DNA of 64,000 bases from JALCRY01 sp050946575 (GTDB taxonomy: Bacteria > Bacillota > Clostridia > Peptostreptococcales > Anaerovoracaceae). Positions 25,703 through 34,771 of the stretch are shown here, piece by piece (the stretch's first letter is position 1; every line of letters starts with the position of its first letter). The DNA lies in NCBI GenBank assembly GCA_050946575.1, contig JBMNVB010000001.1, forward strand, positions 124,001 through 188,000, written 5' to 3'. A model generated the notes under the pieces. That model saw only the letters and a list, made by a program, of their open reading frames with translations, had not been told where the DNA came from and did not search any database. Both the position numbers and the translations under genes were made by a program.

Positions 25703-26770
25703 CTAAAAGTCCTTCATCTTCTGAGCCTGGTCGTTCGTGATCAGACCGTCTATTATCTCGTCCATTTCTCCGTTCATGAACTGCTCGAGCTTGTATATCG
25801 TCTGCCCCGTCCTGTGATCGCTCACGCGGCCCTGCGGAAAGTTGTATGTCCTGATCCGTTCCGACCTGTCCCCGGTCCCGACCTGGTTCTTCCTCTCGGC
25901 CGACAGTTTCTCCTCCTGCTCGCGCATCTTGAGATCGTACAGCCTCGACTTCAGCACCTTGAACGCCTTCGCCTTGTTCTTTATCTGCGACTTCTCGTCC
26001 TGGCAGGTGACGACGAGCCCTGTCGGAATATGCGTGAGCCGCACGGCCGAGTCCGTGGTATTTACACACTGTCCGCCGTTTCCGGACGCCCTGTAGACGT
26101 CGACTCTGACATCATTCGGATCAAGGTCGACCTCCACGTCATCCACTTCCGGCAGCACCGCGACCGTCGCGGCCGACGTGTGGATCCTGCCTGACGACTC
26201 CGTTTCCGGAACGCGCTGCACTCTGTGCGCTCCGCTTTCGAACTTCAGCCTTGAATACGCGCCTTTTCCCTTCACGAGCATGACCGCTTCCTTCACGCCG
26301 CCGAGCCCGGTGTCATTTATCTCGATCAGTTCTGTCTTCCAGCCTTTGCTCTCTGCGTACATCTGATACATCCTGAGAAGATCCGCTCCGAACAATGCGG
26401 CCTCTTCACCGCCCGTGCCGGCCCTGATCTCCAGGATTACGTTCTTGTCGTCGTTCGGGTCCTTCGGGAGCATGAGCACCCTGAGCTCGCTCTCGATGCC
26501 GTCGACTTTCCCCTCGAGCTCCGCGAGCTCGCTTTTCGCGAGTTCCTTCATCTCTTCGTCGTCGCCGGCCTCTTCGATGAGTTCCTTCGCATCATCAATG
26601 CCCGACTTCACTTTTTTATATTCGTCGTATTTCTTCACGATGGGCTCCATCTCGCCCATCTCCTTCGCCGCCTTCTGCCATTCCGACTGGTTCGCGATAA
26701 CAGCCGGATCCGAGCATCGTTCAGCGAGTTCTTTATATTTATCAGAGATAAAATCCAGTTTGTCAAACAT
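25703..26770 (-). CDS. prfA: Peptide chain release factor 1
   Basis: This 355-residue protein terminates translation at UAA and UAG. The codon-recognition tripeptide PET is at 188-190 (RF1 PxT form), and the catalytic GGQ is at 232-234 in ASGNGGQCVNTTDSAV. A cysteine follows GGQ where most RF1 proteins have histidine or another residue. The GGQ glutamine is the residue methylated by PrmC, whose gene lies a little upstream in the same cluster. Confidence 0.97.
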   Translation of the reverse strand: MFDKLDFISDKYKELAERCSDPAVIANQSEWQKAAKEMGEMEPIVKKYDEYKKVKSGIDDAKELIEEAGDDEEMKELAKSELAELEGKVDGIESELRVLMLPKDPNDDKNVILEIRAGTGGEEAALFGADLLRMYQMYAESKGWKTELIEINDTGLGGVKEAVMLVKGKGAYSRLKFESGAHRVQRVPETESSGRIHTSAATVAVLPEVDDVEVDLDPNDVRVDVYRASGNGGQCVNTTDSAVRLTHIPTGLVVTCQDEKSQIKNKAKAFKVLKSRLYDLKMREQEEKLSAERKNQVGTGDRSERIRTYNFPQGRVSDHRTGQTIYKLEQFMNGEMDEIIDGLITNDQAQKMKDF

Positions 26771-26921
26771 GATTTTCCCTTCTTTCCGAGTAATTGTTTT
26801 CAGTTAATTATTCTATCACACAAGCGGCGAGGCCTCAATTAAAAAACGCCCCCGCGCCGCCCGTTCCGGAGCTTCCGGGAGGCCTTACGCCGGTGCGTTT
26901 TCATTCCTCCCGACACGAAAG

Positions 26922-26942
26922 AAAACCGGACCAGAGGTCCGG
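26922..26942 (-). terminator. Terminator of rpmE
   Basis: Minus strand: CCGGACC/GGTCCGG stem (26942-26926) with a 3-base loop and a TTTTCTTT tail, 9 bases after the rpmE stop. Confidence 0.85.
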
Positions 26943-26951
26943 CTCGTTTCG

Positions 26952-27152
26952 CTAGTCGAGATGATACTTGTTCTTGAACTTCTCAACACGTCCACCGCGA
27001 TTGATGAACTTCTGCTGTCCTGTAAAGAACGGGTGACACGCTGAACAAACATCTGTCCTGATCTCAGGCTTCGTCGATTTTGTCATAAATGTATTACCGC
27101 ATGCGCAAGTTACTTTACAGTCCACGTATTCTGGATGGATTCCTTCCTTCAT
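26952..27152 (-). CDS. rpmE: 50S ribosomal protein L31, zinc-type
   Basis: This 66-residue protein starts MKEGIHPEYVDCKVTCACG and carries the zinc-ribbon cysteines (C16/C18 and the later CSAC), so it is the zinc-binding (C+) form. HPFFTGQQKFI and the C-terminal GGRVEKFKNKY are standard. The ATG at 27152 follows AAGGT and gives the family N-terminus; an earlier in-frame start would add twelve non-conserved residues. It has its own promoter and terminator within the rho-prfA cluster. Confidence 0.97.
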   Translation of the reverse strand: MKEGIHPEYVDCKVTCACGNTFMTKSTKPEIRTDVCSACHPFFTGQQKFINRGGRVEKFKNKYHLD

Positions 27153-27233
27153 GCTTCTTACCTTCTTTCCATGCTCAGGTGTACCCAAGCTTTCTGAGTT
27201 ATAAAATGCTGCCTCCGATACGACAGCGTTAAT

Positions 27234-27262
27234 ACTATATCACATGAAACGGTGCGATGCAA
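27234..27262 (-). promoter_or_regulatory. Promoter of rpmE
   Basis: Minus strand: -35 TTGCAT (27262-27257), 17-base spacer, -10 TATAGT (27239-27234). Confidence 0.7.
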
Positions 27263-27275
27263 GCAGTTTCATGTG
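27241..27275. promoter_or_regulatory. Inverted repeat enclosing the rpmE -35 element
   Basis: CACATGAAAC at 27241-27250 and its exact complement GTTTCATGTG at 27266-27275 flank the -35 hexamer symmetrically enough to act as an operator. It does not resemble the Bacillus Zur box I know. Confidence 0.5.
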
Positions 27276-27289
27276 ACGAAGGGCAAATT

Positions 27290-27313
27290 CCGCCCCGCAT
27301 TTCCGCGGGGCGG
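27290..27313 (-). terminator. Hairpin after prmC, possible terminator
   Basis: CCGCCCCGC/GCGGGGCGG, a 9-bp stem with a 6-base loop, 10 bases after the prmC stop. The following minus-strand sequence is only weakly T-rich (AATTTG), so efficiency is doubtful. Confidence 0.5.
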
Positions 27314-27322
27314 TGCATTGCT

Positions 27323-28984
27323 CTATGATTTCTTAGCTTTTTTCTCTTCCTTCTTCCTTCTCTTTTCTTCAGCAGCCTCTTCTTTGGCACGCCGCTTCGC
27401 TTCTTCGGCTTCGTCTTTCTTCCGCTGTTTCTCAGCGGCGGCTTCGTCTTTCGCGCGCTTCTTTTCAGCCCTGGCTTCGTCTTTCCTGCGCTGCTTTTCG
27501 GCCTTGGCCTCTTCCGCCTCTTCTTTAGCCCGCCGCTTCGCTTCCTCGGCTTCGTCTTTCTTCCGCTGCTTCTCCGCGGCGGCTTCTTCTTTCGCACGCC
27601 GTTTCGCCTCTTCGGCTTCTTCCTTCTTCCGCTGTTTCTCCGCGGCGGCTTCTTCTTTCGCGCGTTTCTTTTCTGCTTTGGCCTCGTCCTTCTTCCGCCG
27701 TTTTTCATTGACTGGTTCTCCGGCCTCTTCTCTCACACGCTGTTCAGTTTCTTCGGCTTCGGCTTTTTCAGCCTCTTCCTTCGCACGCCGTTCAGCTTCT
27801 TCGGCTTCAGCTTTTTCAGCCTCTTCTCTCGCGCGTCGTTCCGCCTCTTCAGCTTCGGCTTTTTCGGCCTCTTCTTTAGCCCGCCGTTCAGCTTCGACTT
27901 TTTCAGCTTCTTCTCTTGCGCGCCGTTCAGCCTCTTCAGCTTCTTCCTTCGCGCGCCGCTTCGCTTCTTCGGCTTCTTCCTTCGCGCGCCGCTTCGCTTC
28001 TTCAGCTTCGTCTTTCTTCCGCTGTTTCTCTGCCGCAGCTTCGTCCTTCTTCCGCTGCTTCTCCGCGGCGGCTTCCTCTTTCCTGCGCTTCTTTTCCGCG
28101 GCGGCCGCATCCTTCGCGCGCTGCCTGCGTACCGCTTTTCCGGGCAGCTGCGCCTTGACGATCCTGTCGTGCCCGGCCAGGTCCTGTTTCACCTCTGGCG
28201 GATCGAACACGCCGGTCTCTTCTATCAATGCGCAGACGTCCTGCGCCTGGTCGTCGCCTATCTCGAGTATGAGCCAGCCGTCGTCATTTATATGCGCCGG
28301 CGCCTGTTCGAGAATGAGCCGGTAAAAATCCAGGCCGTCTTCCCCGCCGTCCAGAGCCTCGCGCGGTTCGTAGTCGCGGACCTCGGGCATGAGGCCTTCG
28401 ATGTCCGCGCTGCGGATATACGGCGGATTTGAAATGATCACATCGAACTTTTTCTTCTTCAGCGGTTCGAACACGTCCCCTTTAAGGACCCGGATATTCG
28501 CGCCGCAGGCCCGCGCGTTCTCGCGGGTCAGCTGTACAGCCTCTTCACTTATATCACAGGCCGTCACTTCGGCGCCGCCGAGTTTTGATGCCGCGATCGC
28601 GATCGCGCCGCTCCCGCAGCACAGATCCAGCGCCGTCGGCTTTTTCATATCCTGCAGCATTTCCGCGGCCTCGAGCGCGACCGGCTCCGTATCGAGACGC
28701 GGGATCAGCACTCCGTGCGCCGTATGCAGAGTAAAATCAAGGAAACCCTGTTCGCCGGTGATGTACTGGAGCGGCTCGCGGCGGCTCCTGCGCTCGACGA
28801 GCTCGAGATACTGCTCGGTCGTCCTGTCATCCGCCGGTTCGGACCATTCCATGAAAAACCTGTCCGGCTTTATATGCATAAGGCTGCAGTATATCGCCTC
28901 GGCGTCATGTTTTGCGTCGGGCACTCCCGCTGCTACCAGCTGTGTGAGCGCCATTCTGATCAAGTCTCTAACTAATAATGCCAT
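27323..28984 (-). CDS. prmC: Release factor glutamine methyltransferase with long charged C-terminal tail
   Basis: Residues 1-283 are a complete PrmC/HemK enzyme, which methylates the GGQ glutamine of release factors with S-adenosylmethionine. The SAM motif is LDLCCGSGAIAIA near 119-131 and the catalytic NPPY is at 186-189. Family members end here. This protein continues for a further 270 residues composed almost only of E, K, A, R and Q/D in heptad-like blocks (EEAKRRAKEEA, AAEKQRKKDEA). Such composition predicts a very long single alpha-helix or coiled coil. Both parts are in one uninterrupted frame, without a frameshift or internal start signal that I can see. It lies 6 bases after rho. 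Confidence 0.93.
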   Translation of the reverse strand: MALLVRDLIRMALTQLVAAGVPDAKHDAEAIYCSLMHIKPDRFFMEWSEPADDRTTEQYLELVERRSRREPLQYITGEQGFLDFTLHTAHGVLIPRLDTEPVALEAAEMLQDMKKPTALDLCCGSGAIAIAASKLGGAEVTACDISEEAVQLTRENARACGANIRVLKGDVFEPLKKKKFDVIISNPPYIRSADIEGLMPEVRDYEPREALDGGEDGLDFYRLILEQAPAHINDDGWLILEIGDDQAQDVCALIEETGVFDPPEVKQDLAGHDRIVKAQLPGKAVRRQRAKDAAAAEKKRRKEEAAAEKQRKKDEAAAEKQRKKDEAEEAKRRAKEEAEEAKRRAKEEAEEAERRAREEAEKVEAERRAKEEAEKAEAEEAERRAREEAEKAEAEEAERRAKEEAEKAEAEETEQRVREEAGEPVNEKRRKKDEAKAEKKRAKEEAAAEKQRKKEEAEEAKRRAKEEAAAEKQRKKDEAEEAKRRAKEEAEEAKAEKQRRKDEARAEKKRAKDEAAAEKQRKKDEAEEAKRRAKEEAAEEKRRKKEEKKAKKS

Positions 28985-28990
28985 TGTTTT

Positions 28991-30565
28991 CTAATATCTC
29001 CTCTGCGGGACGTCCAGCCTGATCTTCTGGATCACGCGGACGAACTCCGCATTGTTTCTCGTCTGCGACAGATTGTCGATAATGAGTTCCGTGACCTCTG
29101 CCGGGTCGCCGTTCGCGAGCGCGCGGCGCATGTACCACACGGCCTCCATCTCTTCCTGCGTCATCAGCAGGTCTTCACGCCGCGTGCCCGAGAGATTCAG
29201 ATTTATTGCAGGGAATATGCGCTTCTCGGACAGACGCCTGTCGAGGTGCAGTTCCATATTGCCCGTGCCCTTGAATTCTTCGAATATTACGTCGTCCATG
29301 CGCGAGCCCGTCTCGACGAGCGCGGTCGCGAGTATTGTGACACTGCCGCTCTCTTCCATATTCCGGGCGGCTCCGAAAAATTTCTTCGGTTTATACAGCG
29401 CCGTGGGGTCGATACCTCCGGACAGCGTCTTTCCGGACGCCGGCACGACGAGGTTGTACGCTCTCGCGAGTCTCGTGATCGAATCGAGCAGGATCACGAC
29501 ATCCTTTCCGTGCTCCACAAGGCGCTGCGCTCTCGCGAGCACCATTTCCGCTACCTTCACGTGGTGCTGCGGCTGTTCGTCGAATGTAGAATATATGACC
29601 TCGCCGCTCTTCAGCGTGCGCTTCATGTCCGTTACTTCTTCCGGACGCTCGTCCACCAGCAGCACTATCATTTTTATGTCAGGGTAATTCGTCTCAATGC
29701 TCCGCGCTATTTTCTTGAGAAGTGTCGTCTTGCCGGCTTTCGGCGGCGCGACGATCAGACCTCTCTGGCCCTTGCCGACCGGCGAGATAAGGTCGATCAG
29801 CCTCATTGATAAATCAATGCCGTTTTCCATGTACAGTCTTTCGTTCGGGAATATCGGCGTGAGCTTGTCGAAGTCCGGCCTTGTCCTCGCGGCGCCCGGC
29901 GGATCTCCGTTTACCGTATTCACATACAGCAATGCCCCGAACTTTTCATTTCTGTTCGGTCTTCGCGAAATGCCCTGTATCATGTCTCCCGTTTTAAGAT
30001 GGAATCTTCTGATCTGAGTCGGCGAAACGTAGATATCGTTTTCGCTCGTGTAGAAATTCTCGAAACGCAGGAATCCGAATCCTCCGTCGGCGATGTCGAG
30101 TATGCCCTCGACGGGCGGTCTCTCTTCGGGACTGTACTCCCGCTGCTCATGACTTCGCCCGTGTTCCCGCTCGCGCTGCTCATGCTCCTGCGCCGGCTCG
30201 GCCGTTTCTTTCGCTTCGGCCGCATCGGCGCCCGTTTCCGCGTTTTCCGCTTCCGGTGTTTTTCCGGTCTTCTCCGCGGCGGCATGCCCGGCGGCCTTCT
30301 GCATTGATTTTTTCGGAACGACCTTCGCCCTTGAGATCAGCCTTCGCTCGTTTTCCTCTTTTATTTCGGCGATGCGTTCTTCGGACGCCGACATCTGTCT
30401 GACCGGTTTTTCCGCCGGTTTCCCGTCAGCCTGCGGCTCTCCGCCCGCGATGATCGCCTCCACAAGTTCGGCCTTTTTCATCTTCTGTACGCCTTTTATC
30501 CCTATCGTTTTTGCGATCTCGCGCAGGTCGGCGACTTTTTTCGCTTTTAAAGTTTTTTCATCCAT
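28991..30565 (-). CDS. rho: Transcription termination factor Rho with enlarged N-terminus
   Basis: This 524-residue protein is about 100 residues longer than E. coli Rho (419). An N-terminal SAP-like helical domain (1-42, VADLREIAKTIGIKG) is followed by a charged, low-complexity insertion (about 45-148), then the cold-shock-like RNA-binding domain (151-215, GILDIADGGFGFLRF), and the ATPase core with Walker A APPKAGKTT at 273-281, VLLVDERPEEVTDM, and GGIDPTALYKPKKFFGAARN. Such insertions occur in high-GC Gram-positives and some Clostridia and can alter RNA binding. It leads the conserved cluster that runs to tyrS. Confidence 0.96.
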   Translation of the reverse strand: MDEKTLKAKKVADLREIAKTIGIKGVQKMKKAELVEAIIAGGEPQADGKPAEKPVRQMSASEERIAEIKEENERRLISRAKVVPKKSMQKAAGHAAAEKTGKTPEAENAETGADAAEAKETAEPAQEHEQREREHGRSHEQREYSPEERPPVEGILDIADGGFGFLRFENFYTSENDIYVSPTQIRRFHLKTGDMIQGISRRPNRNEKFGALLYVNTVNGDPPGAARTRPDFDKLTPIFPNERLYMENGIDLSMRLIDLISPVGKGQRGLIVAPPKAGKTTLLKKIARSIETNYPDIKMIVLLVDERPEEVTDMKRTLKSGEVIYSTFDEQPQHHVKVAEMVLARAQRLVEHGKDVVILLDSITRLARAYNLVVPASGKTLSGGIDPTALYKPKKFFGAARNMEESGSVTILATALVETGSRMDDVIFEEFKGTGNMELHLDRRLSEKRIFPAINLNLSGTRREDLLMTQEEMEAVWYMRRALANGDPAEVTELIIDNLSQTRNNAEFVRVIQKIRLDVPQRRY

Positions 30566-30751
30566 AAATGATTACCCTCTCGCACATACAAATAACGCAT
30601 GCATATTTTCATAAAAGATAAATAATCTGACTGGTGACTGGAATGATGCGGAGAATCCCGCATTCCAATATTATCCTATTCTGAACAGAATGTCAAATGC
30701 CGCATACGGGTGGAAAAAATCTTTATTATCCGGCCGCGATTTTATTTTCTG

Positions 30752-30780
30752 TTGCAATTCTCCGCGAATGAAGGCACAAT
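30752..30780 (+). promoter_or_regulatory. Possible promoter of fprA
   Basis: TTGCAA at 30752-30757, 17-base spacer, CACAAT at 30775-30780. It lies 51 bases before the start codon. The match is moderate. Confidence 0.4.
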
Positions 30781-30831
30781 ATATATGACAAAAGGGGGCC
30801 GTCCGGCGGCCGGCAAGGAGGTAATGTTTAT

Positions 30832-32031
30832 ATGTATTGTGTAAGGAAAGTATCAGACGATGTATTTTATGTGGGCGGAGATGACAGGCGTCTGGCCCTG
30901 TTTGAAAATATCCACCCGATCCCGTCGGGTGTTTCATATAACTCGTATGTGATCCTGGACGACAGCACTGTCCTCGTGGACACGGCGGACTGGGCGATCG
31001 GCCGTCAGTTCATCAGCAATGTAGAACATGTACTCGCGGGACGCGGTCTCGATTATGTCGTAGTGAATCACGTGGAGCCCGATCATGCGGCAATGCTCGA
31101 CGAAGTACTGCTGAGATGGCCTTCCGCGAAGGTTATCGCGACGGCAAAGGCGTTCACCTTCCTCGAACAGTTCTGCATAAATGTCGATCCGGACAACAGG
31201 ATCCCCGTAAAAGAGGGTGACACTTATTCGTTCGGAAAGCACGAGTTCGCGTTCGTGCAGGCGAACATGGTCCACTGGCCCGAGGTCATGGTCTCGTTCG
31301 ACAAGTCGGACGGCACACTGTATTCGGCTGACGCTTTCGGCACATTCGGCGCGCTCGGCGGGAAACTGTTCGCGGACGAATTCGATTTCGAACACGACCT
31401 GCTCGACAACGCCAGAAATTATTACTGTAATATAGTAGGCAAATACGGCACGCAGACTCAGAAGCTGCTCGAAAAGGCTGCCGGCCTCGACATAAAAATG
31501 ATCTGCCCGCTGCACGGGCCGGTCTGGAGAAAAGACATTGATGTCTGCATTGACAAGTATGACAAGTGGAGTTCATATACGCCGGAAGATCCCGGCGATG
31601 TCGTGATCCTGTACGCATCAATGTACGGCGGCACGGAAAGCGCGGCACAGTTCGTCGCTCAGAGACTTAACGAAAGCGGGACGGACGCCAGGATGTACGA
31701 TGTTTCGAGCACTCCGGTAACGACTCTCGTCGGGGAATCATTCCGCGCGGGGAAAATCATCATCGCGTCTGTTACATACAACTTCGAGATCTTCCCGAAG
31801 ATGCACGACTTCCTCTCTGACATCAAGATGCTCGGTCTGAAGAACAGGACGGTCGGCATCATCTACAACGGGACGTGGGCGCCGAGATGCGGAGCGCTCC
31901 TCAGAGATTTCTTCACTAAGGATATGAAGGACATGAATCTCATCGGAGACGACACTTATGTGAAGAGCGCCGCTTCGGAAGCGGATGAAGAGGGCCTGGC
32001 CGCACTCGCGAAGGAGATCGCCGAAGCGTGA
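30832..32031 (+). CDS. fprA: FprA-type flavodiiron protein
   Basis: This 399-residue cytoplasmic enzyme reduces O2 to water and/or NO to N2O and protects anaerobes. The N-terminal metallo-beta-lactamase-like domain has every diiron ligand: H80, E82, D84, H85 (NHVEPDH), H148 (MVHWP), D167 (SADAFG) and H228 (CPLHGP). The C-terminal flavodoxin domain (about 255-399) starts VVILYASMYGGTESAA, an FMN phosphate loop. No rubredoxin or reductase is fused. AGGAGG lies 10 bases before the ATG. It is a single-gene unit closed by the terminator at 32065-32095. Confidence 0.95.
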   Translation: MYCVRKVSDDVFYVGGDDRRLALFENIHPIPSGVSYNSYVILDDSTVLVDTADWAIGRQFISNVEHVLAGRGLDYVVVNHVEPDHAAMLDEVLLRWPSAKVIATAKAFTFLEQFCINVDPDNRIPVKEGDTYSFGKHEFAFVQANMVHWPEVMVSFDKSDGTLYSADAFGTFGALGGKLFADEFDFEHDLLDNARNYYCNIVGKYGTQTQKLLEKAAGLDIKMICPLHGPVWRKDIDVCIDKYDKWSSYTPEDPGDVVILYASMYGGTESAAQFVAQRLNESGTDARMYDVSSTPVTTLVGESFRAGKIIIASVTYNFEIFPKMHDFLSDIKMLGLKNRTVGIIYNGTWAPRCGALLRDFFTKDMKDMNLIGDDTYVKSAASEADEEGLAALAKEIAEA

Positions 32032-32064
32032 TCACGCAGCCGCGAAAATCGATAAGATAAAAAT

Positions 32065-32095
32065 AAGGAGCCGGAAAACCGGCTCCTTTGTATTT
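32065..32095. terminator. Bidirectional terminator between fprA and pckA
   Basis: AAGGAGCCGG/CCGGCTCCTT, a 10-bp perfect stem with an AAAA loop; T-rich tails follow on both strands (TGTATTT on plus, ATTTTTATC on minus). Confidence 0.88.
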
Positions 32096-32113
32096 CCGCT
32101 CAAGTCCTTCCGG

Positions 32114-33703
32114 CTATTCCGCCTTCGGGCCCGCATTCACGATATTCTCGGGCATGTTCGGATATTTTTCCGCGAAGTTGTCCGCGAACATTTTCGCGAG
32201 CTTCCTGGCCTGCGCGTCATACGCCGCCTTGTCCTCCCATGTATCGCGCGGATTCATGAGCTCGGACGGAACGCCTTCGCACGCCTGCGGTACATCGACG
32301 TTGAACACATCGTCGTGCCTGAATTCGACATTGTCGAATCCGTCGTTCAGCGCCGCCGTGATCATCGCCCTCGTGTACTTCAGCTTCATCCTGCTGCCGA
32401 CTCCGTACGGACCGCCGGACCAGCCGGTGTTCACGAGATAGACCTTCGTGTTGTATTTCTCGATGCGTTCGCCGAGCATCTTAGCGTATACGGATGCATC
32501 CAGAGGCATGAACGGCTGGCCGAACAGTGTCGAGAATGTCGGCACAGGTTCTGTGATGCCGCGCTCCGTGCCAGCGACCTTCGCCGTGAATCCCGTTACG
32601 AAGTGATACATCGCGGCGTCCGCTCCGAGCCTGCTGATTGGCGGGAGCACGCCGAACGCGTCCGCCGTCAGGAATATTACCACCTTCGGGATGCCGCCGA
32701 CACCCGGGATAGCCGCGTTCGGGATATATTCTATCGGATATCCCACGCGCGTGTTCTCGGTAATGGATCTGTCTGTATAATCCGCGACTCTCGTCTCCGG
32801 ATCGAGGATGACATTCTCGACCTCGGCGCCGAATTTTATCGCATTGAATATTTCCGGTTCGCCTTCCGGATCAAGGTCGATGCACTTCGCGTAGCATCCG
32901 CCCTCGAAGTTGAAGATGCCGTGGTCAGTCCAGCCGTGTTCGTCGTCGCCGATCAGGATCCTGTTCGGATCTGCCGACAGCGTCGTCTTTCCCGTGCCGG
33001 ACAGTCCGAAGAATACCGCGCTCTCTTTCGTCTCCGGATCCATGTTCGCCGAGCAGTGCATCGGGAGCACGTTGTCTTCTTTCGGCATGAGGTAGTTCAT
33101 GACGGAGAAGACGCTCTTCTTTATCTCGCCGGCGTAGGCCGATCCCGCTATGACGACCTTCCTCGCCTCGTAATCTATGATGATCGCGGCCTCGCTGTGG
33201 GCGCCGTATTTTTCAGGGTCGATCTTGCAGCCCGGCGCGCACATGATCGTGAAATCGAATTCATTCAGCTTTTCGAGTTCTTCGGCGGTCGGCCTGATGA
33301 GCAGGTTCCTGATGAAAAGGTTCTGGCAGGCCAGTTCATTCACGATCCTGAACTTTCTCGTGCACTGAGGATCGGCTCCGACAAAGCCGTCAAAAATGAA
33401 AATTTCCTTCCCGCTCAGATATTCCGCGACTTCGTCCCAGATGCCGTTGAAAACATCCCTGCTGACAGGGCGGTTCACTTTGCCCCAGTCGATGTCGTCA
33501 TGTACGCCGTCAGTGTCAACGATGAACTTATCGTCAGGCGATCTGCCGGTATATTTCCCTGTTGTGACAACGAGAGCCCCCGTGCTGCTCAGCTGCCCTT
33601 CACCTCTCGCAAGTGCCAGCTCGACAAGTCTGGCGGGCGAAAGATTCCTGTGTACCTCGGCCGGTGACTTTATTCCCAGCTTCTCCAACCCGTAAGTATT
33701 CAA
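32114..33703 (-). CDS. pckA: Phosphoenolpyruvate carboxykinase (ATP)
   Basis: This 529-residue protein is the ATP-type enzyme interconverting oxaloacetate and PEP. Motifs include TGKYTGRSPDDKFIV near 50, the kinase-1a loop GLSGTGKTTLS near 240, the metal-binding LIGDDEHGW near 258, and NTGWSGGPYGVG near 445. In fermenters it often fixes CO2 on PEP to gain ATP; together with the malic enzyme at 2724-3899 it suggests active C4-acid metabolism. A strong AAGGAGG site precedes the ATG, and the gene appears to be transcribed alone. Confidence 0.97.
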   Translation of the reverse strand: MNTYGLEKLGIKSPAEVHRNLSPARLVELALARGEGQLSSTGALVVTTGKYTGRSPDDKFIVDTDGVHDDIDWGKVNRPVSRDVFNGIWDEVAEYLSGKEIFIFDGFVGADPQCTRKFRIVNELACQNLFIRNLLIRPTAEELEKLNEFDFTIMCAPGCKIDPEKYGAHSEAAIIIDYEARKVVIAGSAYAGEIKKSVFSVMNYLMPKEDNVLPMHCSANMDPETKESAVFFGLSGTGKTTLSADPNRILIGDDEHGWTDHGIFNFEGGCYAKCIDLDPEGEPEIFNAIKFGAEVENVILDPETRVADYTDRSITENTRVGYPIEYIPNAAIPGVGGIPKVVIFLTADAFGVLPPISRLGADAAMYHFVTGFTAKVAGTERGITEPVPTFSTLFGQPFMPLDASVYAKMLGERIEKYNTKVYLVNTGWSGGPYGVGSRMKLKYTRAMITAALNDGFDNVEFRHDDVFNVDVPQACEGVPSELMNPRDTWEDKAAYDAQARKLAKMFADNFAEKYPNMPENIVNAGPKAE

Positions 33704-33820
33704 AACTAACCTCCTTATACTGCAAATCTCGGTTTTTACACTATAACAATAACACTTTGAAAATTTCTTTACAACCGGAAAGCAGGTATTTTCAGCGGAA
33801 AACGGGGCGCCCGGCCGCCT

Positions 33821-34762
33821 TTACAGCAGCGCCCGGTTAATGACCCAGATCCAGAGCAGCAATGTCGCCATCGACAGCAGCGTCGACAGGAACAGAAGCA
33901 TGACGCCGTACGTGGAATCCTTCCTCTCCATATCTGCAAGCATCGGGACCACCGCCGCTACCGGGAACGCCATCGTAAGGACGAGGCAGCCCTTTACCAG
34001 CGGGATCAGCGGCAGGAAATAGACGAACGCCAGAGTGATGGCCGGCATGACGATCAGGCTCCATGCCGTTCCTTCCCATACCTTGCTGTCACGGAGCATC
34101 ACAGCGAACTTCGTGCCTGCGAGCGATGATCCGATATAGATCATCGACATCGGCGTCGCGATGCCTCCCATATAATCGAGGAACGTGAGGATCGGATCCG
34201 GCATTGTTATTTCGCCGAACGCAAGCGCGAATCCGATGAGCGCCGCGATAATGTTCGGGTTCTTTATCAGCGTGATCATCACGCCGCCGAAACCCTTCGC
34301 CTTTGAATTCTCTTCATCGAACCTGTGATATCCGTTCTGCGCGTAGCCGTACGCGTAGACATTGAACGCGAATACCGTGGCGAGCATCATCAGCAGGCCT
34401 TTCTGTCCGTAGATCAGAAGCGCGATCGGGAATCCGAGGAAACCGTTGTTCGGCAGCGTTGCCGCGAATTCGAACGTCGGCCTGTCTTCTTCCGGGTATT
34501 TCCGCAGTTTATAATACAGGCGCGGGATCAGCGTCCCGCCGAAAAGCACCACGAAAGTCATCAGCATCATCTGGACGAACATGGTCAGGATGTGCCCTGT
34601 CATTTCGAGCGTGCCGATGTTCTTTATTATCAAACACGGGAATGAAAAGAAGAGGATGAAATTATTCAGTCCTCTGTTCATATTGCCGTCTATCAGATTT
34701 ATTTTGCGGAGGATGTACCCCGCGAATATCATTGCGAACAGTACAAAATACTGACCGTACAT
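33821..34762 (-). CDS. AEC family transporter (auxin efflux carrier fold)
   Basis: This 313-residue protein has about ten membrane helices arranged in two halves. Family features visible are FILFFSFPCLIIKNIG near 36, the conserved TLPNNGFLGFPIALL near 103, and GGIATPMSMIYIGSSLAG near 200. Bacterial AEC members carry malate, malonate or other organic acids; the substrate here is unknown. It is the last gene of a minus-strand operon, starting 9 bases after a small membrane ORF and preceded by GAGG. Confidence 0.88.
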   Translation of the reverse strand: MYGQYFVLFAMIFAGYILRKINLIDGNMNRGLNNFILFFSFPCLIIKNIGTLEMTGHILTMFVQMMLMTFVVLFGGTLIPRLYYKLRKYPEEDRPTFEFAATLPNNGFLGFPIALLIYGQKGLLMMLATVFAFNVYAYGYAQNGYHRFDEENSKAKGFGGVMITLIKNPNIIAALIGFALAFGEITMPDPILTFLDYMGGIATPMSMIYIGSSLAGTKFAVMLRDSKVWEGTAWSLIVMPAITLAFVYFLPLIPLVKGCLVLTMAFPVAAVVPMLADMERKDSTYGVMLLFLSTLLSMATLLLWIWVINRALL

Positions 34763-34771
34763 ACAATACCT

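Noticed and set aside
27252..28325. 357-codon plus-strand frame made of Ala/Ser/Phe/Arg repeats
   Set aside because: It is the antisense shadow of the charged PrmC tail.
31985..33667. 560-codon plus-strand frame
   Set aside because: It is antisense to pckA, whose catalytic motifs are intact.
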